A DNA stretch of 64,000 nucleotides. Source: a virus. The stretch is from IMG/VR virus record IMGVR_UViG_3300045999_010308, positions 18,823-82,822 of that record; one strand, written 5' to 3'. Below are positions 17,425 through 26,031 of this stretch, one piece after another. The translations under genes were made by a program, and so were the position numbers. Each line of letters opens with the position of its first letter. The stretch's first letter is position 1. The notes under the pieces are model-generated. The model saw nothing but the letters and a program-made list of their open reading frames with translations. It ran no database searches and was not told the DNA's origin.

Positions 17425-18417
17425 TTAAAAATCTTCACTGAGGAGTTCACCAGGATCAATAATTTCACTGCAAACTTCTATTACTGGCTTTGTCCTTGCG
17501 TCTATAGCTTTTTTCAGGAGGTCGGCTAATTCTTTTTCAGAGGTTGCTTGTTGGGCGATTTGCTCTGCTTGTGATTGAGGTAATCCTTGATTTACAGCCC
17601 AAGCGATACCAGCTTTTTTACGATCATCTAGTAGTGATTGCGAAGGGTTAAACATTTTTACGTTTCCCGTTGACGCAGGAGTTAGAGTTCTGATAGGTTC
17701 TACATTTCCCGTAAATTGCTGAAAAGCTTTTGTTTCGATTATTTGCAATACTTGAGAAGCACTATTAGGGTGAACACGGATCGATAAAAGACTAAAAGTC
17801 TTTCGTCCCCTTTTTCCGTCTGGTAAGGGATAAGATAGCTCTCTTGACCCGCGTTCTAATAGAAAAGGGATACCAATCAAACTACCAGCCGATGTTTCAA
17901 TAGCTAGTAGTTGCTCTGTTAGTCCGATAATATCCCACTTTGAATGGGTTTCGACTTCAAAGTATCCTAGCTCACCTAATTTAGGCAAGACAACTTGTAA
18001 TCGACCGACTTGCTTGCATTTACACCCTGAATAGCTTCCGTCAGGGTTTTGTTGACGTTTGCACGGGATAGGATTAGTGGCAATCATTTTGCCAGCTTGT
18101 TGGTAGATATGTTGCTTTTCTTCGTCACAACGAGAAACTAATCCCGTAGCTCCCCAATCTTCCATCCAACAAGGAAATACTTGATCTGTATAAGGAAAAG
18201 GTAATAAGCAATCTAATTGCTTTGGTTCTTTCCCGTAAATAGCGGTAAATTTTTCGTTGATTCCTTGAATATCAGAATCAATGCGAAAATATTCTAAATC
18301 ATCTCCGCTTATTAGAGTGCCAGGTCTTTTAGGGTTTTCTTTTTTTTCTCCCCCTTTGCGAATTTTCCCTAATAAAGGGAATCGGGCCTGCCTTGTTGTC
18401 AAAGATTTTATAGGCAT
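17425..18417 (-). CDS. Phage protein resembling the recombination-directionality-factor/hydrolase-like family
   Basis: 330 residues. The pattern matches a phage family often annotated as recombination directionality factor-like: an early DLEYFRI(DS) motif, then SRCDEEKQ, a Cys cluster C...GCKCKQVGRLQVVLP, then ELGYFEVETHSKWD. The role of that family is not settled, and single-strand DNA binding in replication has also been suggested. The C-terminal 60 residues are helical. It follows the 18429 gene by 11 nt. No integrase is in view. Confidence 0.45.
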   Translation of the reverse strand: MPIKSLTTRQARFPLLGKIRKGGEKKENPKRPGTLISGDDLEYFRIDSDIQGINEKFTAIYGKEPKQLDCLLPFPYTDQVFPCWMEDWGATGLVSRCDEEKQHIYQQAGKMIATNPIPCKRQQNPDGSYSGCKCKQVGRLQVVLPKLGELGYFEVETHSKWDIIGLTEQLLAIETSAGSLIGIPFLLERGSRELSYPLPDGKRGRKTFSLLSIRVHPNSASQVLQIIETKAFQQFTGNVEPIRTLTPASTGNVKMFNPSQSLLDDRKKAGIAWAVNQGLPQSQAEQIAQQATSEKELADLLKKAIDARTKPVIEVCSEIIDPGELLSEDF

Positions 18418-18428
18418 TGTTTTTACTC

Positions 18429-18722
18429 CTAAAACGGAAGGTTACTCTGTAATTCAGAATAAATAGATGATGGAAACTCATCTATTTCTTTACCAGCAAA
18501 ATATTTAGTAACACTGGGGCAAACGACGCTGTGAGCCTCTGTTATTTCTTGCAGTTTCGACATAACTACTTGCTGTGCTTGATTTAAAAGAAATTCATAG
18601 CAAGCGTCAGGATATTCGTCGTCTTCTGGTTTTCCGTGAATATTTAGGGAGATACTCACAGACTCAAAATTACCAAGGTTGACTTTCTGAGTGTAATCTA
18701 CCGAGATATGGGTGATAAGCAT
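18429..18722 (-). CDS. Small phage protein, first gene of the regulatory operon
   Basis: 97 residues. VNLGNFESVSISLNI followed by a helix-rich half is a layout seen in small phage proteins that accompany the 330-residue family next to it. Function unknown. It has a strong promoter with an operator-like element 50-90 nt upstream. Confidence 0.55.
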   Translation of the reverse strand: MLITHISVDYTQKVNLGNFESVSISLNIHGKPEDDEYPDACYEFLLNQAQQVVMSKLQEITEAHSVVCPSVTKYFAGKEIDEFPSSIYSELQSNLPF

Positions 18723-18748
18723 CTCTCCTCTAAAATTTGATTAATACA

Positions 18749-18816
18749 ATCTTATAGTAAATTGCTAGAATTGTCAAGCATTTTTTAAAAAAAACTTGCA
18801 AAAAACTTACAAAAAG
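18749..18816 (-). promoter_or_regulatory. Promoter plus operator-like repeats of the 18.7-kb operon
   Basis: TTGACA (18777-18772), 17-nt spacer, TAAGAT (18754-18749) on the minus strand. Directly upstream, 18791-18816 contains CTTGCAAAAAACTTACAAAA, the inverse of the repeats in front of the repressor at 14370. This links both operons to one regulator. Confidence 0.65.
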
Positions 18817-18849
18817 ATAATAGTACAAAAAAACTAAGTTATTATCGTT

Positions 18850-19110
18850 AATAAATTGTAGATAAGGGTATCTACAATGGAACTATTGATATATATAGGT
18901 TTCAGGCTTTGTTGATGTTGTTAACGCTATCCCCCAATATTGTTTTTCTTACACTCTTACTGTTGAGGCTGTCTTCCCCCTTTACCCCATTTTCTTTTTT
19001 TCCCCTATAAAGCATCAACGGTATCAACAAACCTTAAAACCTAGTCAGGTTAAAGGTTTCGATTGTTAATAAGGTTATTAACAATCGAATTACAAAAGAA
19101 CAGTAGATAT
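18850..19110. repeat. Long inverted-repeat intergenic element, copy 1
   Basis: This stretch has no gene. The left arm has TTGTAGATA-AGGG-TATCTACAA and TTGATATATATAGG; the right arm has CGATTGTTAATAA-GG-TTATTAACAATCG (19060-19087, perfect). The two arms are also imperfectly complementary to each other (GGCTTTGTTGATGTTGTT against ATCAACAAACCTTAAAACC). A pyrimidine-rich loop lies between. Related copies occur at 29.66, 49.8, 50.0 and 63.0-63.7 kb. Confidence 0.8.
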
Positions 19111-19144
19111 ACTTAGCATATTTAAATTAAATGCTGCTATCTGC

Positions 19145-21406
19145 CTAGCTGATCGTTGCTAGTGATTCTTTAAAAGGCACTGGATAACTTGAATTTTGAA
19201 AAACCCGTACTGTGTAAGCCGATTGGACTGACCCCCAGTCGGCTATCTGTTGCGATTCTGTGTAAACGACGCTTCGGGTCGATGGTACTGACCATTCTCG
19301 TTTTACTGTGTCCCCGTCGTAAATTCTGACTACATAGCTGTCCAATTCTCCTGCTGCGTAAGCAATGTCGATATAGTCGATCCAACGACCATTTAACCGC
19401 GTCCGTCGATACCAAGTAATAATTAAATCGTTGTTATCTTTTTCGCCTCTTACAGCACAAGGGAAAGGCTTCAATCCTTCTAGGGTGATTGTGTGAGCAA
19501 TCTCGTCTTCTATATCAGTTTCAAGTAGTCCATTAGGAACTACTTTTAATAAATATTCTCGATTAATATCAGAAAGATTTAAGGGGAATCGAACTAAATA
19601 ATTAGTTAGTAACACAAATTTTTCCCCTATTATATGCCTAGAAATAACTGGTTCAGTTCCTTTGACTCCACGAATTGTATATGAAATATCAAAGGTTAAG
19701 GGATTGTTGGACACAATAGCAGCATTTTTAAAAGCTATAATTTCTCCGGTAGAGAACCAACCTAATTGTTTGCCCGATAGAAATGTTTCAAGAGTGACTG
19801 GCTCTAATTCCCCTGAATTCATGCTTACTCGTATCCAGTTTGAATCGTCAATAAAACTAGGAGAAGCGTTGTTAAAATTTGGGGAGAAGCTTAATACAGT
19901 ACCAGTTGTGCTGTTGATGATATTGCCAGCAGCAAAATCATAACTTAAGCCGTTGTCATCGGAATAAAATAAGGCTCCTCTGTTAAAACTAGAGTTACCT
20001 TCAATTGCCACATAAATTCCTATGTCTGTATCTCGGGTATCAACTATTGGGCATTCAATAGGAATAGCGTTAGCGCGTCCGTAGGGACGAGGGCTGTTAT
20101 TGTCTGGTGGAAATTCGTTATCTATAGGAATATCTGGTGAATATCCTACTCCTTGAAATCGAGTAGCTTCAATTTCAATTAAATAATTTACACCTCTTAC
20201 TTTCTTTGTAATTTGCATCAATTCCTGATGATAATTGTTATTATCATCGGTAAAAATTACATCCCCAACTTTCAAATTTTCCCATGCTGGCAATAAAAAC
20301 ATTTTTGAAAAAGTTTTTGATTGCGTTTTCCCTAAAAAAAGAATTTTTGAAGCAATATTCATGAAAAGCGTATCTACATCTATTAACTTAGTTTGAAAAC
20401 TAAGCTCGTTTGTGTGAGTATCTGATGGGTCTTTAGCTACTACGGTAATAGTTTCATGATTTTTTAAAACATTTAGTCCAGATACTGTAACGGCACTAGG
20501 AGTTTCTCTAAAATGAGTCAGTTTTTTCTCATTAATGTCAATAGGATTTTCTCCAAATTTTTTAGATCCAAAAGAGCTTTTAGGGATAAAAATAGGATCA
20601 GATAATTGTTCTTGTCTTTTAAAAATGATTTTATCTTTTGGCTCCCTTGCTACAATAAAAAAAGCTCTCATAAGTTCTTCTAACTGATCAGCAAAAGATG
20701 TCCCATCAAACAATAAATCAAATCCTTGAATTCGGTAATCATCAGGAATGTCAGTCACATCAATTTGATCGTCTTTTCTACTAGCTAATTTACAAATAGT
20801 TTTCAAAATATCTTTTATTTTTGGATTGTCTTCACTTTCTCCAATCACCTCAATATCAATAGCAGGAAATCCAGTGCCGTCATAGTTAGCAATCGGATAA
20901 TTATCGAAAATTAAAAAAGACATTCCAGTAAAAGCAGGTACTGGATTAGATTCTTTTGATTGAATTACTGACGATGGTGTAGTTTGATTGCCAGTATAAA
21001 TAGTTGTATGCTCAATAAACTTTAGGCTTTTTTCGTCATTAGTTTCGGAATTGTAAACGAGGACGCTGTTCATCCAAACCCGCCTAACAGAGCCAATTTT
21101 TCTAGCAATTGGATAAGCAGCTGTCAGAAAATAAGTGTAAACTTCGGTAGTTTGCCCACCACCACCACCTTTTCCGCCTTGTCTTTCGGTCGTGACGACT
21201 TCCTTAAGAGGAATCCCCCACATCATAGTTAGCCCTTCTTTCCTCACTTTTCCAAAAGGATAGGATAGGCTTTTACCGTATTCAGCATCGGGAAAACCAG
21301 TATCCTCAATTTTTCCTTTTTGTTGGGTAGGAGGTTTAGGAGCAAATAGAGATAATAATAGGTTAGCTCCGATTCCTATCGCTACGGGAATGAGAAAATT
21401 AGCCAC
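19145..21406 (-). CDS. Tail-tip hub / host-specificity protein (GTA gp15-like)
   Basis: 753 residues. A hydrophobic N-terminus (FLIPVAIGIGANLLLSLF) precedes the pattern FPDAEYGKSLSYPFGKVRKEG...MWGIPL and, near 180, SFLIFDNYPIANYDGTGFPAIDIEV, typical of tail-tip attachment proteins of gene-transfer-agent and HK97-type phages. The C-terminal 130 residues look like a fibronectin-like beta domain. It would close the tail tube and contact the host surface. It is separated from the other tail genes by control and CRISPR regions. Confidence 0.8.
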   Translation of the reverse strand: MANFLIPVAIGIGANLLLSLFAPKPPTQQKGKIEDTGFPDAEYGKSLSYPFGKVRKEGLTMMWGIPLKEVVTTERQGGKGGGGGQTTEVYTYFLTAAYPIARKIGSVRRVWMNSVLVYNSETNDEKSLKFIEHTTIYTGNQTTPSSVIQSKESNPVPAFTGMSFLIFDNYPIANYDGTGFPAIDIEVIGESEDNPKIKDILKTICKLASRKDDQIDVTDIPDDYRIQGFDLLFDGTSFADQLEELMRAFFIVAREPKDKIIFKRQEQLSDPIFIPKSSFGSKKFGENPIDINEKKLTHFRETPSAVTVSGLNVLKNHETITVVAKDPSDTHTNELSFQTKLIDVDTLFMNIASKILFLGKTQSKTFSKMFLLPAWENLKVGDVIFTDDNNNYHQELMQITKKVRGVNYLIEIEATRFQGVGYSPDIPIDNEFPPDNNSPRPYGRANAIPIECPIVDTRDTDIGIYVAIEGNSSFNRGALFYSDDNGLSYDFAAGNIINSTTGTVLSFSPNFNNASPSFIDDSNWIRVSMNSGELEPVTLETFLSGKQLGWFSTGEIIAFKNAAIVSNNPLTFDISYTIRGVKGTEPVISRHIIGEKFVLLTNYLVRFPLNLSDINREYLLKVVPNGLLETDIEDEIAHTITLEGLKPFPCAVRGEKDNNDLIITWYRRTRLNGRWIDYIDIAYAAGELDSYVVRIYDGDTVKREWSVPSTRSVVYTESQQIADWGSVQSAYTVRVFQNSSYPVPFKESLATIS

Positions 21407-21444
21407 GGGTTAAGTAGGTAGAGTGAGTATTTTCTCTATTCTAA

Positions 21445-21517
21445 TAGGTTGAGTAGGAATCGAACCTACCCAAGACGAATTATGAGTTCGTTGCCTCAAC
21501 CGCTCGGCCATCAACCC
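21445..21517 (-). tRNA. tRNA with CAT anticodon (Met or Ile2)
   Basis: 73 nt. Acceptor GGGTTGA/TCAACCT with A73, D-stem GCC/GGC, anticodon arm ACGAA-CTCATAA-TTCGT, and T-arm GTAGG-TTCGATT-CCTAC. The CAT anticodon could be elongator Met or, after lysidine modification, Ile reading ATA, a codon common in this AT-rich genome. It lies 38 nt upstream of the tail-tip hub gene. Confidence 0.9.
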
Positions 21518-21522
21518 TTGAC

Positions 21523-21933
21523 CTATTTAGGAAAAAATAAAGTAGGAGAGATATTAAAAAAATCGGCTAATTTTTGAACGTGAATATCTGTTATCTCTCG
21601 CTGTCTATCAAAAATATCATCTAGGATTGATTGATCCTCAAAAATAGATAATAAGTCTTGCTTTTGCAAGTTCTTTAGTTCTAACAAAAATTTCAATAGC
21701 TCAACTCCATAAATATCAGGTATTGGCTCTTGATTTTCCTCATACTCATAAATCAAAGTTCCTAAAACACTTAAATACTCCCTTTCTTCTATTGTCAATT
21801 GAATTTTATCTAATATGATTTTATCTAAAAAAGAACTGATAACTCTTTCCGTGTTTTCTAGCTCTTCCTTGTCGTGAATAGGACGAGGAGGGTATTGTTT
21901 TAATAATTCTAAGTATTTATTTGTATCAAACAT
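21523..21933 (-). CDS. Orphan HigA-like antitoxin
   Basis: 136 residues. The second half has the HTH pattern of cyanobacterial HigA antitoxins: ELLKFLLELKNLQKQDLLSIFEDQSILDDIFDRQREITDIHVQKLADFFNISPTLFF. The N-terminal part (LTIEEREYLSVLGTLIYEYEE) also fits. No HigB-type toxin is adjacent; tRNA genes flank both sides. A lone antitoxin could neutralise a host toxin-based defence, or act as a regulator. Its promoter (TTGACA-17-TATAAT) is at 21962-21990. Confidence 0.7.
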   Translation of the reverse strand: MFDTNKYLELLKQYPPRPIHDKEELENTERVISSFLDKIILDKIQLTIEEREYLSVLGTLIYEYEENQEPIPDIYGVELLKFLLELKNLQKQDLLSIFEDQSILDDIFDRQREITDIHVQKLADFFNISPTLFFPK

Positions 21934-21961
21934 AGTGTGACTTTAATCGCTGTAACTTTTT

Positions 21962-21990
21962 ATTATAGGTCAAGTCTTTGATTTTGTCAA
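21962..21990 (-). promoter_or_regulatory. Strong promoter of the antitoxin/tRNA unit
   Basis: Perfect TTGACA (21990-21985), 17-nt spacer and perfect TATAAT (21967-21962) on the minus strand, 28 nt upstream of the HigA-like start. It would also drive the downstream CAT tRNA. Confidence 0.8.
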
Positions 21991-22006
21991 TATGTTTGAT
22001 TTTAAG

Positions 22007-22089
22007 TGGGTTGGGCTGGATTTGCACCAGCGTGGAATTAAATCTACAGATTTACAGTCTGTCACCTTCGGCTACTCGGTCACTAACCC
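22007..22089 (-). tRNA. tRNA-Tyr (GTA)
   Basis: 83 nt. Acceptor GGGTTAG/CCAACCC with one mismatch, anticodon arm ACAGA-CTGTAAA-TCTGT, a long variable region as expected for bacterial tRNA-Tyr, and T-stem GCTGG/CCAGC. The T-loop reads TGCAAAT instead of TTCAAAT, so position 55 is G, which would remove the universal pseudouridine. It may be slightly degenerate. Confidence 0.8.
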
Positions 22090-22119
22090 TTGTTTAAATT
22101 TATCTTACCACAATTAAAG

Positions 22120-22311
22120 TTATTTGTCTATAGTTTTGATAAAAAAATAAATTAGATTTACTTTTTCCGATGTCAGTGTTTTGATTTTCATTAAGATTTC
22201 TATTAATTTATCCTTAAGTTCTTTTTTAGTGGGTTCTGTGTCAGTTGGTTTGTAAATGAAAGTTTTAGCACTCCCATCTTGTTCTATTTTAATCAAAGTG
22301 TATTTTTCCAT
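22120..22311 (-). CDS. Small unknown protein
   Basis: 63 residues from the ATG at 22311 (MEKYTLIKIEQDG...). A longer form from 22368 is possible, but would begin only 13 nt from the CRISPR array. Lys/Glu-rich with a hydrophobic end. No family recognised. Confidence 0.45.
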   Translation of the reverse strand: MEKYTLIKIEQDGSAKTFIYKPTDTEPTKKELKDKLIEILMKIKTLTSEKVNLIYFFIKTIDK

Positions 22312-22381
22312 TGTTTTGTTCTTCAATAAGAAATCCTGATATATCAAAATGATATTCACTGTCACCATTTTGAGAAACTAC

Positions 22382-23442
22382 CCTGCAATCTACTTAACAA
22401 GTCAAGCCGATTGTTACAAAAACCAGTAAATGCGATGGTGAAGGTAGCTTTTTCCTTGCAATCTACTTAACAAGTCAAGCCGATTGTTACCCTTAGTGGC
22501 GAAGGTTTCCCCTGAGATGAAGCGTCACTTGCAATCTACTTAACAAGTCAAGCCGATTGTTACGAAAAGCGAGGGGAAACCGCGGCCACAATCTTAAGAG
22601 ACTTGCAATCTACTTAACAAGTCAAGCCGATTGTTACTGTGGGGAGGGTTCCCCAGATTGTCGGTATAGTACCCTTGCAATCTACTTAACAAGTCAAGCC
22701 GATTGTTACGGAAAAGGAAAGATTCACTTGACAGATTCCAAGAGAAACTTGCAATCTACTTAACAAGTCAAGCCGATTGTTACCCCGATCGACCGCGAGT
22801 CTCTCTCGACAAAGGGGCTTGCAATCTACTTAACAAGTCAAGCCGATTGTTACCTGATTTTGATAACGTTGATTGGCACTGGATAGGTCTTCTTGCAATC
22901 TACTTAACAAGTCAAGCCGATTGTTACTAGATGAAATTTTGGCCGCAATTGCTATAAGTAACCCACTTGCAATCTACTTAACAAGTCAAGCCGATTGTTA
23001 CTTCGCGGTTTATCAGGCTTAAAACACCCCCATTGTGCTTGCAATCTACTTGACAAGTCAAGCCGATTGTTACTAACTGATTAAGATCATCGGAGTAGTA
23101 CACTTCTGTCCTACTTGCAATCTACTTAACAAGTCAAGCCGATTGTTACCAATTGCCTCGATAATTTGATCCTTAGTTGCCCCTTCATCCTTGCAATCTA
23201 CTTAACAAGTCAAGCCGATTGTTACCAGTTACCGGCTAGAGTGCCGGGAGTGTGGACGGTTCCAAACTTGCAATCTACTTAACAAGTCAAGCCGATTGTT
23301 ACAGGTTCATTTTGGCAAAATAAGCCAAAATGACGCGCTTGCAATCTACTTAACAAGTCAAGCCGATTGTTACTGGGAATACAATTTTGATCGCTCAAGT
23401 GCCGGTCTTGCAATCTACTTAACAAGTCAAGCCGATTGTTAC
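22382..23442 (-). CRISPR. CRISPR array 1: 15 repeats, 14 spacers
   Basis: Fifteen 36-nt repeats start at 22382, 22455, 22528, 22602, 22674, 22748, 22818, 22892, 22966, 23038, 23114, 23190, 23267, 23338 and 23407. On the plus strand each begins CTTGCAATCTACTTAACAAG and ends GCCGATTGTTAC. Spacers are 33-41 nt. Repeat 1 begins CC instead of CT and repeat 10 has TTGAC for TTAAC. The last repeat contains the stop codon of the cas12 gene. Minus-strand transcription, in line with cas12, is inferred from the anti-repeat and from degeneration at the gene-distal end. No adaptation genes are nearby. Confidence 0.97.
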
Positions 23443-25124
23443 CCAGTCTCCCAGAGTGTAAGCTGCGTATAGTCTGCGTTGACTGTTTGCGCGGGTTGCG
23501 AGTGGATCGACCTTTTCCTTGTTTTTTTCTTAGGTGTCACTGGCTCGGAGGTCAAAACCAGTAAGGTTTCGAGGGTTTCTTCCCCAAGTAACAATCGGCT
23601 GGACTTGTCAAGTAATTCCTCCTGCGCTGATTCCTTATCGAAATCCTTCAGAGGCTTAACTTCCCCGGTGCAAGCCGGGTAGCTTCTTACGAAGTCTGCT
23701 TTCCCTAAGATGTTGATTGCGGCGGCCACATCTCTGGGTAAAGTACATCCACACTCTAAACATTTATGGGTGCGGGTTGATAAACTTTTTTTAACACGAT
23801 TGCCACAGCGAGGACAATCCTGACTGGTGTAAGCTGGTTGAACTTTGATAAACTCTCGGTTGGGAGTTTTCATTTTCGTTTCAAGAAAACCAGTTAATTG
23901 TCCTAAACTAGCATCAGCAAAGGATTTATTTAATCCCCCTTTGGCTTTCGCGTTATTGCGTTCGTAGCCTTTACCGTCTTCTCTTTTTTTCGGTTTAGGT
24001 CGTCGCATTAAATTCTTTAAGTTGAGGTCTTCTACGGCTACAGCGCCATGATTTCTAGCAATATCGGTACTTAAGGCATGATTAAATCCTTTGCGTTGTC
24101 TTGCTATTTTTTCGTGAGTTTTGGCAACTTTAGCACGAGTTTTAGCGAGATTTTTGCCGTCTTTATTTTCCCCTGCTTTATACTGTCTAGCGGTTTTTCT
24201 TTGCAGTTTTGCTAGTCTTTTTTGCTGTTTTCTATAGTATTTGGGCGGGTCAATTTGTTGGCCGTCGCTGGTACTAATTATATATTCTAGTCCTACGTCA
24301 ATACCGATTGCTTTATCGGAATCAGGTAGATCATCTACTTCAAATTCACCAAATAGACTTAGATAATATCCCGATGGGTATTTGATAATTGATACGGTAG
24401 AGGCTTTTCTGTCACCCCACCGAATATCTAAGGTATTGTTGATAATTTTTAAATCGCCTAATGTTTTGCCACAGCTACCTATAGATATTTTATCCCCTTT
24501 TCTAACAGCGCAATCGCTGATCTCAGAATAAAGAGATTTAATTTTATCTTCTTTTCTTTTAAATCTAGGAAGTTTTCTGTCTAAATTCTTTTTATCGAGT
24601 TTGGTGTAAGCTTTCCAAGAATCAGCAAGCTTTTTTAAAACCCCTTTGACAAAAGCCATAGGGATGTCCTTGCATAGCTCTGGACATTTTTCTTTTGTAA
24701 TACAGCCACATAACCCAAAATAATTATCAGATTTTAACCGCCGTTGAATAGGGATATGGACAGGATAAGAGTGACCTGCTTTTTGTCTTTTTTCTCTAGC
24801 TATCTGTATTTTAACTTTTTGCTTGCCAGTTAAATATTTGGGGGTGTAAAGGGGATTAGGAAGGGATTTACCTTTTTCGTTTTTCAGGGAGTCAATAAAT
24901 TGAGGTTTTTTAGCTAAACGACGTTTAACCCGTTTAACTGGTTTTCCTGTTATTTTCTCAATCTCGTCGTAATACTTATTAAGCTGATATTCCATCAGTA
25001 GCTCTAGCCCAAAATTCCAGACAGCTTTAAGCTCGTCCATCCAGCGATCAATATAGGCTCGCTGAGTAGCATTAAGGTTAAGCTTTATGTCCGCAATAGT
25101 TTTCTTGACTAGCATGGCTCTCAT
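23439..25124 (-). CDS. Compact type V Cas12 (V-U, TnpB-like) nuclease 1
   Basis: 561 residues. TnpB/Cas12 layout: N-terminal helical recognition part with an extra Cys cluster (CGCITKEKCPELC, about 145), RuvC-I GIDVGLEY (D276), RuvC-II AVEDLNLKN (E365), zinc finger CPRCG...CLECGC (about 436-456) and RuvC-III RDVAAAINIL (D465). The catalytic triad is intact, though the usual Asn after the last Asp is Ala. A ~90-residue C-terminal extension ends QLTLWE, shared with nuclease 2. Ribosome site AAGGAAGG. No TnpA or transposon ends are seen, so this is a CRISPR effector; V-U2 is the closest class from memory. Its 3' end encodes an anti-repeat (23588-23614). Confidence 0.88.
   Translation of the reverse strand: MRAMLVKKTIADIKLNLNATQRAYIDRWMDELKAVWNFGLELLMEYQLNKYYDEIEKITGKPVKRVKRRLAKKPQFIDSLKNEKGKSLPNPLYTPKYLTGKQKVKIQIAREKRQKAGHSYPVHIPIQRRLKSDNYFGLCGCITKEKCPELCKDIPMAFVKGVLKKLADSWKAYTKLDKKNLDRKLPRFKRKEDKIKSLYSEISDCAVRKGDKISIGSCGKTLGDLKIINNTLDIRWGDRKASTVSIIKYPSGYYLSLFGEFEVDDLPDSDKAIGIDVGLEYIISTSDGQQIDPPKYYRKQQKRLAKLQRKTARQYKAGENKDGKNLAKTRAKVAKTHEKIARQRKGFNHALSTDIARNHGAVAVEDLNLKNLMRRPKPKKREDGKGYERNNAKAKGGLNKSFADASLGQLTGFLETKMKTPNREFIKVQPAYTSQDCPRCGNRVKKSLSTRTHKCLECGCTLPRDVAAAINILGKADFVRSYPACTGEVKPLKDFDKESAQEELLDKSSRLLLGEETLETLLVLTSEPVTPKKKTRKRSIHSQPAQTVNADYTQLTLWETG
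23588..23614 (-). ncRNA. Anti-repeat in the 3' end of cas12-1 (tracr/omegaRNA-like)
   Basis: The plus strand reads GTAACAATCGGCTGGACTTG then TCAAGTA, identical at 25 of 27 positions to the array-1 repeat as read on the minus strand. The mRNA strand here can therefore pair with the crRNA repeat: 25 Watson-Crick pairs, one G-U and one mismatch. It lies 145 nt before the array on the same transcript. This is the geometry of a tracrRNA, or of an omegaRNA overlapping the 3' end of tnpB. Confidence 0.6.
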
Positions 25125-25245
25125 GGATCGACCTTCCTTTATTCTTATTTAAATCTACCACAACCCTACTAGAAATGTCAAGTAAAAAGTCTAAAGATTT
25201 TTTGGGATACCAGTTCCCACATCAGAACCTGTAGCCCAACCCTTA
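25115..25245. repeat. 131-bp direct repeat, copy A (cas12-1 start/promoter)
   Basis: Identical at every base to 28010-28140. It covers the first codons of the cas12 gene (to ATGAGAGCCA), the ribosome site, the promoter and the last 18 codons of the 28086 gene, here left as a fragment without its body. The spacing between copies is 2,895 bp. Confidence 0.95.
25152..25181 (-). promoter_or_regulatory. Promoter of cas12-1
   Basis: TTGACA (25181-25176), 18-nt spacer starting TTTCTAGTAGG, TAGATT (25157-25152) on the minus strand, followed by AAGGAAGG before the ATG at 25124. The same promoter stands before cas12-2 and, in similar form, before the 28086 gene. Confidence 0.7.
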
Positions 25246-25324
25246 GTTAGGCTAACCATGTTCCCAAGAGAAATCCTAGTAATAAAGTTGGTATTCCAAT
25301 AAGATAAATTTCGTGATTTATTAT

Positions 25325-25612
25325 TTATTCTTTATAATTATTAATAGTTTCCCAGAAATAAATCTCTGCTAGTAATTTATTTCTTTTAAGTATTAGTTTT
25401 TGCCAAAAACGAAAACTTTCAAAAAAGTTATCCCATCCACGAGGGACATCAACAAAAATACTATCTAAAATGATAAGTAGATACCTCTCGACAAAATTGC
25501 GTATTGTTAAGATTAAAGAACGTGGTTTTATTTCCATTTCTTTTAGTTCCGCTTTGGTTAATTTTTTCCTTAAAAATTGACTAATCTTTTTATCTAGTTG
25601 TGTTTGATTCAT
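25325..25612 (-). CDS. Unknown protein between the two CRISPR units
   Basis: 95 residues, basic and helical, with a hydrophobic middle (VERYLLIILDSIFVDV). It begins 25 nt from the distal end of array 2 and ends before the duplicated promoter of cas12-1. No family recognised. Its position inside the CRISPR block makes an accessory role conceivable, but nothing in the sequence shows it. Confidence 0.5.
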   Translation of the reverse strand: MNQTQLDKKISQFLRKKLTKAELKEMEIKPRSLILTIRNFVERYLLIILDSIFVDVPRGWDNFFESFRFWQKLILKRNKLLAEIYFWETINNYKE

Positions 25613-25636
25613 TGTTTTTTTCGGGTTTAATATTTA

Positions 25637-26031
25637 GTTTAATCTTAATAAGGCTTAAGCTTAATTGTTTCACTCAAAATCACCCATAGGATGATATTAA
25701 GATGGTACGTTTCAATCCCTAATAAGGATTAAGGTTAATTGCTTTAACATATTAATTTGCAAACAATAGCTTCAGATGAAGTTTCAATCTCTAATAAGGC
25801 TTAAGGTTAATTGCTTCATCGCCTAGACTTGAAATAATTCTCAATGATTACATCGTTTCAATCCCTAATAAAGCTTAAGCTTAATTGCTTCTGTTAAAGG
25901 GGAAAAATTGTCATCATACCGTGAGTTTCAACCCCTAATAAGGATTAAGCTTAATTGCTTCGCTAATTGCGACCGGGTTAATTGGGACTACATTGGTTTC
26001 AACCCCTAATAAGGCTTAAGCTTAATTGCTT
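25637..26031 (-). CRISPR. CRISPR array 2: 5 repeats plus a degenerate terminal repeat
   Basis: 36-nt repeats start at 25709, 25781, 25855, 25925 and 25996; plus-strand form GTTTCAACCCCTAATAAGG then TTAAGCTTAATTGCTT with several variable positions. A 34-nt degenerate copy lies at 25637-25670. Spacers are 34-38 nt. Read on the minus strand the repeat ends GGGGTTGAAAC, the usual 3' handle of cyanobacterial repeats, and the degenerate end is distal to the gene, so the array is transcribed with cas12-2. The sequence differs fully from array 1, so the two systems should not share guides. Confidence 0.95.

Noticed and set aside
22557-22930. Open frames with repeated LAIYLTSQADCY and LLNKSSRLL peptides
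   Set aside because: They are translations of CRISPR repeats and spacers, with no ribosome site.
22382-26031. Spacers matching other parts of this window (self-targeting)
   Set aside because: No match was noticed by eye on either strand; a proper search was not possible.
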